DNA of 48,360 bases, taken from NCBI GenBank assembly GCA_016291405.1, contig JAEEXG010000016.1, forward strand, positions 1 to 48,360. The letters run 5' to 3'. The notes under the pieces were generated by a model that saw only the letters and a program-made list of their open reading frames with translations, had not been told where the DNA came from and searched no databases. Numbering within the stretch: position 1 is the first letter of the stretch; every line of letters starts with the position of its first letter. A program made the position numbers and the translations under genes. The DNA is from Lachnospiraceae bacterium. Its GTDB lineage: Bacteria; Bacillota; Clostridia; Lachnospirales; Lachnospiraceae. Positions 1 to 8,736 of the stretch are shown here, in pieces.

Positions 1-90
1 GACCCCAGAGCACCTAAGGTAGAATTACCTGAAGGAATTAAGAACCTTCATGAAAAGATGCTTAAGTCTTACATCAATGTGGAAGGCTAG
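1..90 (+). CDS. C-terminal end of an upstream gene, probably OppD/DppD-like ABC ATPase (partial)
   Basis: An open frame enters from the left edge and stops with TAG at 88-90, giving only the last 29 residues. It ends 11 bases before the ATG of an OppF-like ATPase, with the ribosome site between them, so the two genes are almost certainly in one operon. In peptide and nickel importers of this family the gene just before OppF is normally OppD, the partner ATPase, which is the basis of the call. The visible tail carries no diagnostic motif, so it could also be another transporter subunit. Confidence 0.5.
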   Translation, partial: DPRAPKVELPEGIKNLHEKMLKSYINVEG

Positions 91-101
91 GAGGAGACGA
101 C

Positions 102-1049
102 ATGGAAAATACAGAAAAGAAAGTTTTATTGTCAATTCGTAACCTTGATGTTGTCTTCGGTAACAAGAAGAACAGTTTTAAAGCGGTTGATAATGTAAGT
201 TTTGATATTTATAAAGGTGAAACCGTTTCGCTCGTTGGTGAATCCGGTTCAGGTAAGACCACAATCGGTCGTGCCATCGTAAGAATTAACCCCTGTTCAA
301 ACGGTGAAATTCTTTACGACGGAAAGAGAATTTCAGGTAAGCTCTCTAAGAAAGATGACAGAGAAGTAGTTAAGAAGATTCAGATGATCTTCCAGGACCC
401 TTCAGCATCTCTTAACGAAAGAGCTACTATCGAATACATCATTTCAGAAGGTCTTACAAACTTCCATCTTTACAAAGATGAGAAGGAAAGAATGAAGAAG
501 GTTGAGACAATCACAAAGGAAGTCGGACTTCTTCCCGAACACTTAACACGTTACCCTCACGAATTCTCGGGTGGACAAAGACAGCGTGTAGGTATCGCTC
601 GTTCCATCGTAATGGAACCTGAATTCATCATTGCGGACGAACCTATTTCCGCACTTGATGTTTCCATCAGAGCACAGGTTCTTAACCTTTTAAAGAAGTT
701 CCAGAAGGAACGTGGGCTTACATATTTGTTCATCGCTCACGACCTTTCGATTGTAAGATTTATTAGTGACCGTATCGTAGTTATCTACAGAGGTAAGATT
801 ATGGAAATAGCAGAAGCCGAAGAGCTTTTTGCACATCCCTTACACCCTTACACAAAGTCACTTATGTCCGCAATTCCTGTTCCGGACCCCGCAATCGAAA
901 AAGACAAGAAGCTTTTGGTTTACGATCCCAAGACAATGCACAACTACGAAACCGAAAAGCCTGAGCTTGTTGATTTAGGAAACGGCCATATGGTATATGC
1001 AAGTCCTTCTGAACTTGAGAAATACAAGGAATTAAGATTTGGCAAATAA
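102..1049 (+). CDS. oppF: Oligopeptide/dipeptide ABC transporter ATP-binding protein (OppF/DppF family)
   Basis: This is one of the two ATPases that power a peptide-type ABC importer on the cytoplasmic face of the membrane. The 315-residue protein shows Walker A GESGSGKT at residues 46-53, the Q-loop FQDP at 97-100, the signature SGGQRQR at 156-162, Walker B ending IIADEP at 176-181, and a switch histidine in the AHD motif near residue 213. The C-terminal part after residue 230 matches the oligopeptide-transporter extension, with the [15 protein letters not shown] segment typical of OppD/OppF. A good ribosome site (GGAGG) precedes the ATG. The substrate cannot be read from the ATPase, so the gene symbol means family membership only. 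It closes the operon that enters the window from the left. Confidence 0.9.
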   Translation: MENTEKKVLLSIRNLDVVFGNKKNSFKAVDNVSFDIYKGETVSLVGESGSGKTTIGRAIVRINPCSNGEILYDGKRISGKLSKKDDREVVKKIQMIFQDPSASLNERATIEYIISEGLTNFHLYKDEKERMKKVETITKEVGLLPEHLTRYPHEFSGGQRQRVGIARSIVMEPEFIIADEPISALDVSIRAQVLNLLKKFQKERGLTYLFIAHDLSIVRFISDRIVVIYRGKIMEIAEAEELFAHPLHPYTKSLMSAIPVPDPAIEKDKKLLVYDPKTMHNYETEKPELVDLGNGHMVYASPSELEKYKELRFGK

Positions 1050-1058
1050 TAGGTTTTT

Positions 1059-1086
1059 AAAGGCAATTGTGAAAGCAATTGCCTTT
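1059..1086 (+). terminator. Hairpin after the ABC transporter operon, weak intrinsic terminator
   Basis: An 11-bp perfect stem (AAAGGCAATTG with CAATTGCCTTT, six-base loop) lies 10 bases after the oppF stop. The run of T after it is poor (TTTGCTT), so it may only partly end transcription, and the next gene begins 18 bases further on. Confidence 0.6.
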
Positions 1087-1103
1087 GCTTATGAGGAATA
1101 ATA

Positions 1104-2243
1104 ATGAAGGAATACTCTAAGAAGCAGCTTATAATAAGAGGCATTTTAAGCGCAGCTTTCTTTATTGCGGCAATTGTGATTGGCGTAGGAGCCGTACAAA
1201 AGCTTACAAAGAAAGACCCGGGCATATATGTTATAGATGCGCAGATTGATAAATCTGCAAATCTTTATGCCTCAGGAATAAAGCTGTCTTACTATTTAGA
1301 CGGAAAGAGCAGCGATATAAGAACCAACGAAAAGGCTATATCGCAGATTTATTCAATTGCTTTAGCAAGAGCCTATAAGCTTACAGACCCCTACAACGAA
1401 TACGAAGGCTATGTGAACCTTTGCACCATAAATAAAAGTAAAGGAAGCGATGTTAAGATTTCACAAGAGCTTTATGACATCTTAAAGGATGCTTATGAAA
1501 AGACCAAAGAAAACAAAGGCTATAGCATGTTTGCAGGCCCCTTTTATGAGCACTTTAATGAAATCATATACTCAGACGATTCGGTTGAATTTGACCCTGT
1601 CGTAAATGAAGAAGAATCAAAGCGAGTTAATGCTCTTTTAGAAAAGACTCTTGATTTAAGTAACTTTACCCTTGATTTAAGCAAAGAAAAAAGCGTTAAT
1701 TTTTCTGTTTCAAAATCCTTTGAAAACTATTTAAAGGATAATGAAGAAAAGGAAGCTTCACTTGACTTAAATCTTTTAAGAGAAGCATACATGGTTAGAA
1801 TCGTTGCGGATGCTCTGACTTCTGCGGGCTACACTAAGGGCCTTATAACAACACAAAGCGGTATTATTATTGACCTTGGCGATTATGAATGTGGCGGATA
1901 TACATTATATGCCATGGAGGGCGGCGAAATTGCCACTAAGAAGGTGGTGGAACTTAAGCCCGGAACTTCTATGAGCGGAATGGTTTCTTTTGCTTTACAA
2001 GGGGATTTACGGGGATATAGCGAAGTTATGAAGGGTAGCGATACCATTTACAGATCGCCTTATGTTTTGCTTAAAGAAAACGGCCTCTACACAATGGTTA
2101 AAAGCTCTTACGCGGCATGCGACTCCTTGGATATTGTAAAGGCTGTGTATGCAAATATAGTTTTGGCGTCTTGCGACTCCGGAGACGTGGCAAAAAGCAA
2201 TATGAATGAATTGGGAATAACAGAGTATTATTTCTTTGAATAA
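1104..2243 (+). CDS. Membrane-anchored protein with a divergent ApbE-like domain
   Basis: The 379-residue protein has one N-terminal membrane segment (about residues 10-30) and a large domain outside the membrane. Several stretches recall ApbE, the FAD:protein FMN transferase. A segment around residues 95-135 contains the order acidic-loop, INK, G, then KISQELYDILKDAYEKT, and a segment around 225-255 reads REAYMVRIVADALTSAGYTK followed by GLITTQSGIIIDLGD. The glycine-rich IAKG-type motif that active ApbE proteins carry before the second helix is not seen, so it may lack flavin transferase activity. The ribosome site is GAGGAA. It is followed after 29 bases by a permease gene, with which it may be co-transcribed. 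The assignment is by motif resemblance only. Confidence 0.5.
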   Translation: MKEYSKKQLIIRGILSAAFFIAAIVIGVGAVQKLTKKDPGIYVIDAQIDKSANLYASGIKLSYYLDGKSSDIRTNEKAISQIYSIALARAYKLTDPYNEYEGYVNLCTINKSKGSDVKISQELYDILKDAYEKTKENKGYSMFAGPFYEHFNEIIYSDDSVEFDPVVNEEESKRVNALLEKTLDLSNFTLDLSKEKSVNFSVSKSFENYLKDNEEKEASLDLNLLREAYMVRIVADALTSAGYTKGLITTQSGIIIDLGDYECGGYTLYAMEGGEIATKKVVELKPGTSMSGMVSFALQGDLRGYSEVMKGSDTIYRSPYVLLKENGLYTMVKSSYAACDSLDIVKAVYANIVLASCDSGDVAKSNMNELGITEYYFFE

Positions 2244-2272
2244 AAAGAAAAAGAAACAGAAACGGCAGTAAA

Positions 2273-3571
2273 ATGTTTACATTAGCAGTAACGGCACTTA
2301 CGTGTTTGTGCCTTGTTTTATCTATTTTATTTTTACCTAGCATTAAGATTAAAAGATTTACAATCTCCACTTATTGGATAATTGCATGTTTGGGGGCTTT
2401 AGTTTTAATAAGCCTTGACTGCATAGACATAAGCGAAATAGGAAGAGGGCTTACCGCAAAGAACACCATTAACCCTATAAAGATATTGGTGCTTTTCTTA
2501 TCAATGACGGTTCAGTCCATATTCTTAGACGAAATAGGAGTGTTCAGGTACTGTGCAAACGTGGTGCTATCTAAATCGGGCGGTAACCAGTATAAACTCT
2601 TTACCTACCTATTTGTGGCAGTATCGGTGCTGACTGTGTTTACTTCAAACGACATAATAATACTTACCTTTACACCCTTTATTTGCTATTTTTCAAAGAA
2701 CGCGAAGATTAACCCGATTCCTTATTTGTTTACGGAGTTTGTGGCAGCAAACACCTGGAGCATGGGGCTTATAATCGGTAACCCCACAAATGTTTATCTT
2801 GCGTCATCTAACGGCATAACATTTATTCAGTATTTAAAGGTAATGGCGCTTCCCACAATATTCGGTGGAGTGTCGGCCTTTGTGATTTTGTTCTTGATTT
2901 TCAGAAAGAACTTTTCAAAGCCAATGTCTGCTGAAAAGGATGATTTTCACATAAAAGATAAGGTGCTTTTGATTATCGGCGTTGGCCACTTATCCATGTG
3001 CACACTTTTATTAGTGGTTTCTTCTTACATAGGATTTGAAATGTGGCATGTGACACTTGTCTTTGCCTTAAGCCTTTTTACTTCAAGCTTTGTGTATTTA
3101 AAGGCGACAAAGAAAGATGCAAGGATTTTGCTTAGATGCGCAAAGAGAATGCCCTGGGAACTTGTTCCTTTTGTAATATCCATGTTTATATTCGTGCTTT
3201 GCTTTGATAAGGCCGGATACTCACAGAGCTTTGGAAAAATGATAGGGGATTCAAACTTCATTTTAAAAGAGGGAGTGGCATCATTCCTAATTGCTAACCT
3301 TGTAAACAACATTCCTATGAGCGTTTTGTTTTCTTCGATGCTTAAAGGACTTCCTGCAGCAAACCTTTATGAAGGCGTGTATGCCGCAATAATAGGCTCA
3401 AACATCGGCGCGTTCTTTACGCCTATCGGAGCCCTGGCAGGAATCATGTGGTCGGGAATACTTAAAAAGCATGAGGTTGAATTTAAGTTTCCGTCTTATT
3501 TAAAGTACGGAGCACTTGTTTCGATTCCAACGCTTCTTGCCACACTTTTAGGATTAAAGATTGTATTATAA
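2273..3571 (+). CDS. ArsB/SLC13-type ion permease
   Basis: This is a 432-residue integral membrane transporter of the ion transporter superfamily that includes ArsB, NhaD and SLC13 carriers. It has roughly ten to eleven hydrophobic segments. Family marks are the SNDIIILTFTP segment near residues 125-135, the GNPTNVYLASSNG loop near 165-177 and the mirrored NNIPMSV and GSNIGAFFTPIGALAG loops in the second half, which are the two re-entrant hairpins of the inverted repeat fold. The substrate could be arsenite, a dicarboxylate or sodium/proton; no ars genes lie nearby, so arsenite is not favoured. The ribosome site before this ATG is weak (GGCAG), and translation may be coupled to the gene 29 bases upstream. 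Confidence 0.75.
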   Translation: MFTLAVTALTCLCLVLSILFLPSIKIKRFTISTYWIIACLGALVLISLDCIDISEIGRGLTAKNTINPIKILVLFLSMTVQSIFLDEIGVFRYCANVVLSKSGGNQYKLFTYLFVAVSVLTVFTSNDIIILTFTPFICYFSKNAKINPIPYLFTEFVAANTWSMGLIIGNPTNVYLASSNGITFIQYLKVMALPTIFGGVSAFVILFLIFRKNFSKPMSAEKDDFHIKDKVLLIIGVGHLSMCTLLLVVSSYIGFEMWHVTLVFALSLFTSSFVYLKATKKDARILLRCAKRMPWELVPFVISMFIFVLCFDKAGYSQSFGKMIGDSNFILKEGVASFLIANLVNNIPMSVLFSSMLKGLPAANLYEGVYAAIIGSNIGAFFTPIGALAGIMWSGILKKHEVEFKFPSYLKYGALVSIPTLLATLLGLKIVL

Positions 3572-3573
3572 TT

Positions 3574-3600
3574 AAAACCCGTGATTGCTCACGGGTTTTT
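3574..3600. terminator. Bidirectional intrinsic terminator between the permease and tetR genes
   Basis: A perfect 11-bp stem (AAAACCCGTGA with TCACGGGTTTT, loop TTGC) is followed by T residues on the plus strand and by an AT-rich run on the minus strand. The stop codon of the convergent TetR gene (3589-3591) lies inside the right arm. Confidence 0.85.
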
Positions 3601-4155
3601 CTTTATGTTTTCAAGCATTAAGTCTAAGCATCCGTCAAATACCACACGGATCCTTTCAGATATTTCATGCATTTCCTGAGGAGTGTTACCTCTTGATTCA
3701 CCTCTTATCCAGCGAACCAAAACTCCGAATAAGGCTTCTTCAAAATATGTCTTTAAAATACCCATATCAAGGTCTGATAAGGTCTCTCCGTCAAGATGAG
3801 CTTCGATGTATTTAATGAAAACAACATCCACCTTGTTCAAAACATAGGTGCGAAGCCTTTCCTGGCCGATTGTTCTGTAAAGATTCACCCAGACTTTTTT
3901 ATACATAACGGTGAATTCGATTATATCAAACAAAGCCTTTTCGTCATTGTCCACAGGAGCTTCAATAAGTTTTGCAAACTCAACGGAAATTGCCTGGTCC
4001 AAAACGTCGTATATGTCTTTAAAGTAGTAATAGAAGGTATTTCTCGTTATTCCGACGGCCTTTCCTATCTCCCCTATGGTGATCTGCTTAAGGGGCTTAC
4101 TCTCGGCCTTAGATATAACGTAGTCGATAATAGCCTGCTTTGTGTTAGATTCCAT
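3589..4155 (-). CDS. TetR/AcrR-family transcriptional regulator
   Basis: The 188-residue protein has the TetR N-terminal DNA-binding domain. Helix-turn-helix residues run from about 22 to 50, including the characteristic ITIGEIGKAVGITRNTFYYYF pattern, and the rest is an all-helical ligand-binding and dimer region typical of the family in length. The ribosome site AAAGGGAG sits six bases before the ATG. It is transcribed divergently from a DUF3048 lipoprotein gene and convergently to the permease gene. TetR proteins usually repress a neighbour, so either the lipoprotein or its own promoter is the likely target; the inducer is unknown. Confidence 0.85.
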   Translation of the reverse strand: MESNTKQAIIDYVISKAESKPLKQITIGEIGKAVGITRNTFYYYFKDIYDVLDQAISVEFAKLIEAPVDNDEKALFDIIEFTVMYKKVWVNLYRTIGQERLRTYVLNKVDVVFIKYIEAHLDGETLSDLDMGILKTYFEEALFGVLVRWIRGESRGNTPQEMHEISERIRVVFDGCLDLMLENIKKNP

Positions 4156-4181
4156 TAAATTCTCCCTTTCTTTTAAAATAA

Positions 4182-4210
4182 AGAATACAGTTATCTTTCG
4201 AAATAATCAA
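4182..4210 (-). promoter_or_regulatory. Predicted sigma-A promoter for the tetR gene
   Basis: Read on the minus strand, TTGATT (4205-4210) is separated by 17 bp from TATTCT (4182-4187). It lies about 30 bases upstream of the tetR ATG. The match is by eye. Confidence 0.45.
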
Positions 4211-4222
4211 GTAAAGAAGTGA

Positions 4223-4251
4223 TTGAATATTCAGCGCGCTTTGGGTAAAAT
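4223..4251 (+). promoter_or_regulatory. Predicted sigma-A promoter for the DUF3048 lipoprotein gene
   Basis: TTGAAT (4223-4228), 17-bp spacer, TAAAAT (4246-4251), about 40 bases before the ATG. A 10-bp palindrome TGAATATTCA (4224-4233) overlaps the -35 box and is a possible regulator site, perhaps for the divergent TetR protein. The operator idea is inference. Confidence 0.5.
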
Positions 4252-4293
4252 AAGAATGGTGTTTTTAAATACATACTATGTAGAGGTAATGAA

Positions 4294-5448
4294 ATGAAAA
4301 AAATTTTAAGTGTTGCACTTGCAGCAATGATGATGCTTTCTCTTGCCGCATGCGGTAGTAAAGAAGAAACATCTGCATCAGCTCCTTTTACAATTAATGA
4401 AGAACCCTTATCAGTTGACAGCGGTTCTACTGAAGAAGCTAAGACAGAAGAAAAGAAAGAAGAAGTTATCCCTCCCAATTCATACAGGAGTGAACTTACA
4501 AACGAATGGATCAGCAATGACATTAAGAACCAGCGTCCCATCGCTGTTATGGTTGATAATGAAAGCACAGCGCTTCCTCATTACGGAACCACAGATGCTG
4601 ATATCGTATATGAACTTATGAATTCCACTCTTAACGACAGAATCACAAGACTTATGTGTATCGTTAAGGACTGGCAGGATATTGAAATGATTGGTAACGT
4701 ACGTTCCACACGTCCTACCAACTGTTTCCTTTTCACAGAATACAATGCAATCCTTGTTCATGACGGCGGTCCTTTCATGATTAATGACTGGCTTGCACTT
4801 CCCAATTCAACAAACCACTTAAGCGGCGGTTTTGCAAGAATTGACAGAGGAAAACAGGGATTCTATGAAGAATATGCAACAGGTGCCGATTACAAGGGCT
4901 CAGGCGAATATGCCGGCAATACCTATAAGGGACTTGTTTCAAGAATTGAAGGCGAAGGATGGGATATGGAATACAACAAGTATGACCTTGGTCCTCACTT
5001 TACTTTCTCAGACGAGGAATTTACTCTTGATGACGAACCTAAGGCTAAGAAGGCAGAGCTTGTAAAGCTTCCTTACTTACACAACCAGACACGTCTTACA
5101 TATGATGAAAAGAAGGGCGTATACGTTTATTCCGAATACGGCCAGAAGTATGAAGATGCAGCAAAAGAAGATAAGCCTGCACTTGAGTTTAAGAACGTAA
5201 TTATTCAGGGATGTACTTTCTTTGAATACGGCGACGGTTATATGTGCTACAACGCTATCGGTTCTTCTCAGAAGGGCTACTACCTTACAAACGGTAAGGC
5301 AATCCCCATCAGCTGGGAAAAGCCCACATACGATGTACTTACCAAGTTCTACAAGCTTGATACAAAAGAAGAAATTACACTTAACACAGGTAAGACATAC
5401 ATCACACTTTGTCCCGACGATGTTTGGAGCGATTTAGTGATAGAATAA
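4294..5448 (+). CDS. Lipoprotein of the YerB/DUF3048 family
   Basis: The 384-residue protein begins with a lipoprotein signal peptide: a charged start, a hydrophobic core, and the lipobox LAAC with the lipidated cysteine at residue 20. A Glu/Lys/Ser-rich linker follows. The DUF3048 domain then starts with the RPIAVMVDN motif (about residues 76-84), continues with DADIVYE and ITRLMCI, and has GNVRSTRP about 125-140. The second, C-terminal half of the family is also present. YerB-like proteins are anchored on the outer face of the membrane and have no firmly established reaction. AGAGG lies seven bases before the ATG. The gene stands alone between its own promoter and a terminator. Confidence 0.85.
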   Translation: MKKILSVALAAMMMLSLAACGSKEETSASAPFTINEEPLSVDSGSTEEAKTEEKKEEVIPPNSYRSELTNEWISNDIKNQRPIAVMVDNESTALPHYGTTDADIVYELMNSTLNDRITRLMCIVKDWQDIEMIGNVRSTRPTNCFLFTEYNAILVHDGGPFMINDWLALPNSTNHLSGGFARIDRGKQGFYEEYATGADYKGSGEYAGNTYKGLVSRIEGEGWDMEYNKYDLGPHFTFSDEEFTLDDEPKAKKAELVKLPYLHNQTRLTYDEKKGVYVYSEYGQKYEDAAKEDKPALEFKNVIIQGCTFFEYGDGYMCYNAIGSSQKGYYLTNGKAIPISWEKPTYDVLTKFYKLDTKEEITLNTGKTYITLCPDDVWSDLVIE

Positions 5449-5458
5449 TAAAGAAAAG

Positions 5459-5490
5459 AAGGGCAGATTCCTATGTGAGCCTGCCCTTTT
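5459..5490 (+). terminator. Intrinsic terminator after the DUF3048 gene
   Basis: AAGGGCAG (5459-5466) pairs with CTGCCCTT (5481-5488), with a 14-base loop and a short T run. Confidence 0.65.
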
Positions 5491-5536
5491 ACTGACTTTT
5501 AAGGCATTTAAGTAAAGAAAAAAAGAGAATGAGATT

Positions 5537-5986
5537 ATGATAGAAAAGATAAAAGAATTAATAGTAAAATATCGCGAGATAATAGTTTACATCATTGTAG
5601 GCGGAATATGTACGGTTGTATCCTGGGGATGTAAGTTTTTATGGAACCAGTTTGTATTCGGAGGTCCCCTTCATCCCACAGCGCTGCAAACATCAATTCT
5701 TTCAATAGTAACATGGGTTTCGGGTGTGGCTGTTGCTTATCCTTTAAACAGAAAGTTTGTGTTTTTATCACACGGCCCCTGGGTTCCCGAGTGCTTAAAG
5801 TTTTGCGGATCGAGAGTATCGACTTTCTTTCTTGATTTGTTCTTAACAGAGGTTCTTGGCCCCTTACTTGGAATCAATGTTTTCGTGGTTACTCTTATTT
5901 CAGCTGTACTTGTTACGATTGCAAACTATATCTTCAGTAAAGTATTTGTGTTTAACAAGAAAGATTCAAAGACAGAGGAAAAATAA
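5537..5986 (+). CDS. GtrA-family four-helix membrane protein
   Basis: The 149-residue protein has four membrane helices at about residues 15-35, 50-75, 88-108 and 113-138. The family pattern is visible in the Gly-rich first helix (YIIVGGICTVVSW), the NRKFVF turn after helix two and the closing NYIFSKVFVF. GtrA-like proteins are thought to help move lipid-linked sugars across the membrane or to assist surface glycosylation. The gene ends two bases before the GH3 gene, so the two are probably translationally coupled. The ribosome site is weak. The link to a sugar enzyme is suggestive, but its substrate is unknown. Confidence 0.8.
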   Translation: MIEKIKELIVKYREIIVYIIVGGICTVVSWGCKFLWNQFVFGGPLHPTALQTSILSIVTWVSGVAVAYPLNRKFVFLSHGPWVPECLKFCGSRVSTFFLDLFLTEVLGPLLGINVFVVTLISAVLVTIANYIFSKVFVFNKKDSKTEEK

Positions 5987-5988
5987 TT

Positions 5989-8724
5989 ATGAAATTTGTT
6001 CTTGACTGGAAGGAATACGCACAGATTGTGCGTAAAGCAGGTGCTGAAGGCTGCGTCTTATTAAAAAACGATAACGATTGTCTGCCCTTAAAGAAAGAAG
6101 ACAGAGTTGCGATTTTCGGACGCACACAATTTGACTACATTAAAAGCGGTACAGGCTCAGGCGGCCTTGTAAATGTGCCTTATGTAGTTAATATTTATGA
6201 CGGACTTAAAAACGCTTCTGTAGATGTATACGAGAAGCTTGCTGATGTCTACAGAGAATGGCTTAAAGACCATCCCTTTGATAAAGGTGTGGGCTGGGCC
6301 GGCGAACCTTTCAGCCAGGTAGAAATGGAAGTTTCCGATGAAGTGCTTAAGGATAGCAAAGAAAACGCAGACGTTGCTATCGTTGTTATCGGTCGCCTTG
6401 CAGGTGAAGACAAAGATAACAAGGCAGAAAAAGGAAGCTACCTTTTAAGAGACGATGAAGAGGCTCTTTTAAAGAAAGTTACAAGCGCTTTTAAAAGAAC
6501 CGTAGTGCTTCTTAACTCTGGAAATATCATCGATATGAAGTGGGTTAAGGAATATAATCCAGCAGCCGTTATGTATATTTGGCAGGGCGGTGTTGAAGGC
6601 GGTAATGCAGCAGCGGATGTTCTTACAGGAAAGATTAATCCTTCAGGACACTTAACAGATACAATCGCCTACGACTTTAAAGACTATCCTTCAAGCGATA
6701 ACTTTGGTGACGAGCATGAAAATATATACACAGAAGATATCTTTGTGGGATACAGATATTTTGAAACCTTTGCAAAGGATAAAGTTTTATATCCCTTCGG
6801 ATACGGACTTTCATATACAACCTTTAAACACTCTAGCGTAGTTGACCTTGGCGAGAACGAAGTTAATGTACGTGTGAGCGTTGAAAACACAGGTAAGGTT
6901 GCAGGTAAAGAAGCCGTAATGCTTTTCTTTAAAGCTCCTAACGGTAAGCTTTCTAAGGCAGACAGAGAGCTTGTACAGTTTGCAAAGACAAATACAATCT
7001 TTGCAGGTGCAAAAGAAGACGTAACACTTTCTTTTGACTTAAAGGCAATGGCTTGCTATGACGACGGAGGCTACACAGGACACGCAAACGCATGGGTGTT
7101 AGAGCCCGGTGTCTACGAGCTCTTTGAAGGAAGCAATGTAAGAGATGCTGAAAAGATTTTTGAAATCTCCATCAATTCTTTGGTAGCGATTAAAGAAACC
7201 GAAGACGCTCTTTCTCCCATCAAACCGTTTAAGCGCATGGTAAACAATGGCGGAAAGGTTGCTTACGAAGACGTACCCACAAGAAAGGTAGATACAAAGG
7301 TTAGAATCGAAGAGGAAAGAAAGAAGTTAAAAGAACTTCCTTACCTTGGAGAACAGAAGTACAAGTTAAAAGACGTAAGAGACGGAAAGGTTTCTTTGGA
7401 CACATTCATACAAGGACTTTCCGATGAAGAAATGATACAGATGACAAGAGGCGAGGGCATGTGCTCAAGAAGAGTGTGCCCCGGTACCGCAGCTGCTTTT
7501 GCAGGCTCAACTGATGTGCTTGAGAGCTACGGAATTCCCGCCTGCTGTTGTTCTGACGGACCTAGCGGTATAAGAATGGACTCAGGCGCAATGGCTATGC
7601 AGGGACCTAACGGTGTTTGCCTTGCTTGTACCTTTGACAGAGACCTTCTTGAAGAAGTTTATGAGTACATGGGAAGAGAGCTTAGATTTAATAAGATCGA
7701 TTCGCTTTTAGGCCCCGGTATGAATATTCACAGAAATCCTTTAAACGGAAGAAACTTTGAATACTTCAGTGAAGATCCTTTCCTTACAGGTGCTATGGCG
7801 GTTGCAGAGCTCAAAGGACTTCATAAAAACGGTGTTACGGGAACCATCAAGCATTTCTCTTGTAACAACGAAGAAGTGGGACGTCACACAGGTGACAGCG
7901 TAGTGTCAAAGAGAGCTTTAAGAGAAATTTACTTAAAGGGATTTGAAATGGCGGTAGTTGAAGGCGGCGCCTACAACATAATGACCACCTACGGAATCTT
8001 AAACGGCACTCACACCGCTTCCAATTTTGAACAAAACATTTTGGTGGTTAGAAACGACTGGCACTATGACGGCCTTTTGGAAACAGATTGGTGGACACTT
8101 ATCAACGAAGAAGGCGGCGAGTCCACAAGACAGCATACTTCTTACATGATAAGAGGCGGTAACGACGTTTACATGGTAACAGGAAATGCCGCTAAAAACG
8201 CAAATGAAGACGACTCAACAGAAGGCTTAAAGAAGGGAATCTTCACAAGAGCCGAACTTCAAAGAAACGTACGCCACATTTTGATAGCAACAATGAAGAC
8301 CCTTTCTTTTGAAAGAGTCTGCGGATTAAAGGATGAATGGGAAGAAAGAAACCGCCCTCAGCTTGATAACTACGAAAGAGTGGTAAAGGCTGACGTTGAA
8401 ATCTTTGACGGCGCGGTTATTGATCCTTCCATCATAGATACTTCCAAGGGAACCATGAATTTCATTAATCTTTCAGTCATGGATCCCGGAAATTATAAGA
8501 TGGTTATGGATGTATCTGCCAGCGGAAGTGAGCTTTCTCAGATATCAATGGCCATAAGTTTAGCCGGAACCATTAAAAAAGTTGTTAACAAAAACGGCGC
8601 AGATGATACAATAGATAATATAAAGTTAGATCTTGAAACCGGAATTGCGTTAAATAAGTACATGGGTATTTACTTTAACCAGGACGGAATGAAACTTAGC
8701 AACATCTCAATAATCAAAGAATAA
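5989..8724 (+). CDS. Glycoside hydrolase family 3 beta-glucosidase with permuted domain order
   Basis: This 911-residue enzyme should release sugars from beta-linked oligosaccharides. No signal peptide is seen, so it acts in the cytoplasm. The domain order is reversed compared with most GH3 enzymes. The alpha/beta sandwich domain comes first (about residues 10-255, with GGVEGGNAAADVLTGKINPSG), then a fibronectin-III-like domain that opens at FGYGLSYTTF (about 270-390), then the TIM-barrel domain (about 465-800). The predicted nucleophile is Asp700 in LLETDWW, and the substrate-binding motif GTIKHFSCNN is near residue 623. A beta-rich tail of about 100 residues ends the protein. The same permutation is known for rumen Butyrivibrio and Ruminococcus beta-glucosidases. 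The ribosome site is GAGGAA. The exact sugar specificity is not readable. Confidence 0.9.
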   Translation: MKFVLDWKEYAQIVRKAGAEGCVLLKNDNDCLPLKKEDRVAIFGRTQFDYIKSGTGSGGLVNVPYVVNIYDGLKNASVDVYEKLADVYREWLKDHPFDKGVGWAGEPFSQVEMEVSDEVLKDSKENADVAIVVIGRLAGEDKDNKAEKGSYLLRDDEEALLKKVTSAFKRTVVLLNSGNIIDMKWVKEYNPAAVMYIWQGGVEGGNAAADVLTGKINPSGHLTDTIAYDFKDYPSSDNFGDEHENIYTEDIFVGYRYFETFAKDKVLYPFGYGLSYTTFKHSSVVDLGENEVNVRVSVENTGKVAGKEAVMLFFKAPNGKLSKADRELVQFAKTNTIFAGAKEDVTLSFDLKAMACYDDGGYTGHANAWVLEPGVYELFEGSNVRDAEKIFEISINSLVAIKETEDALSPIKPFKRMVNNGGKVAYEDVPTRKVDTKVRIEEERKKLKELPYLGEQKYKLKDVRDGKVSLDTFIQGLSDEEMIQMTRGEGMCSRRVCPGTAAAFAGSTDVLESYGIPACCCSDGPSGIRMDSGAMAMQGPNGVCLACTFDRDLLEEVYEYMGRELRFNKIDSLLGPGMNIHRNPLNGRNFEYFSEDPFLTGAMAVAELKGLHKNGVTGTIKHFSCNNEEVGRHTGDSVVSKRALREIYLKGFEMAVVEGGAYNIMTTYGILNGTHTASNFEQNILVVRNDWHYDGLLETDWWTLINEEGGESTRQHTSYMIRGGNDVYMVTGNAAKNANEDDSTEGLKKGIFTRAELQRNVRHILIATMKTLSFERVCGLKDEWEERNRPQLDNYERVVKADVEIFDGAVIDPSIIDTSKGTMNFINLSVMDPGNYKMVMDVSASGSELSQISMAISLAGTIKKVVNKNGADDTIDNIKLDLETGIALNKYMGIYFNQDGMKLSNISIIKE

Positions 8725-8736
8725 AAAGGGACACAC

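Noticed and set aside
1400-1440. GTGAACCTTTG inside the ApbE-like gene
   Set aside because: It is coding sequence in frame (VNLCT) with no CGTC box at the right distance.
3796-4158. Open frame of 120 codons opposite the tetR gene
   Set aside because: It is antisense to a clear TetR protein, lacks a ribosome site and has poor composition.
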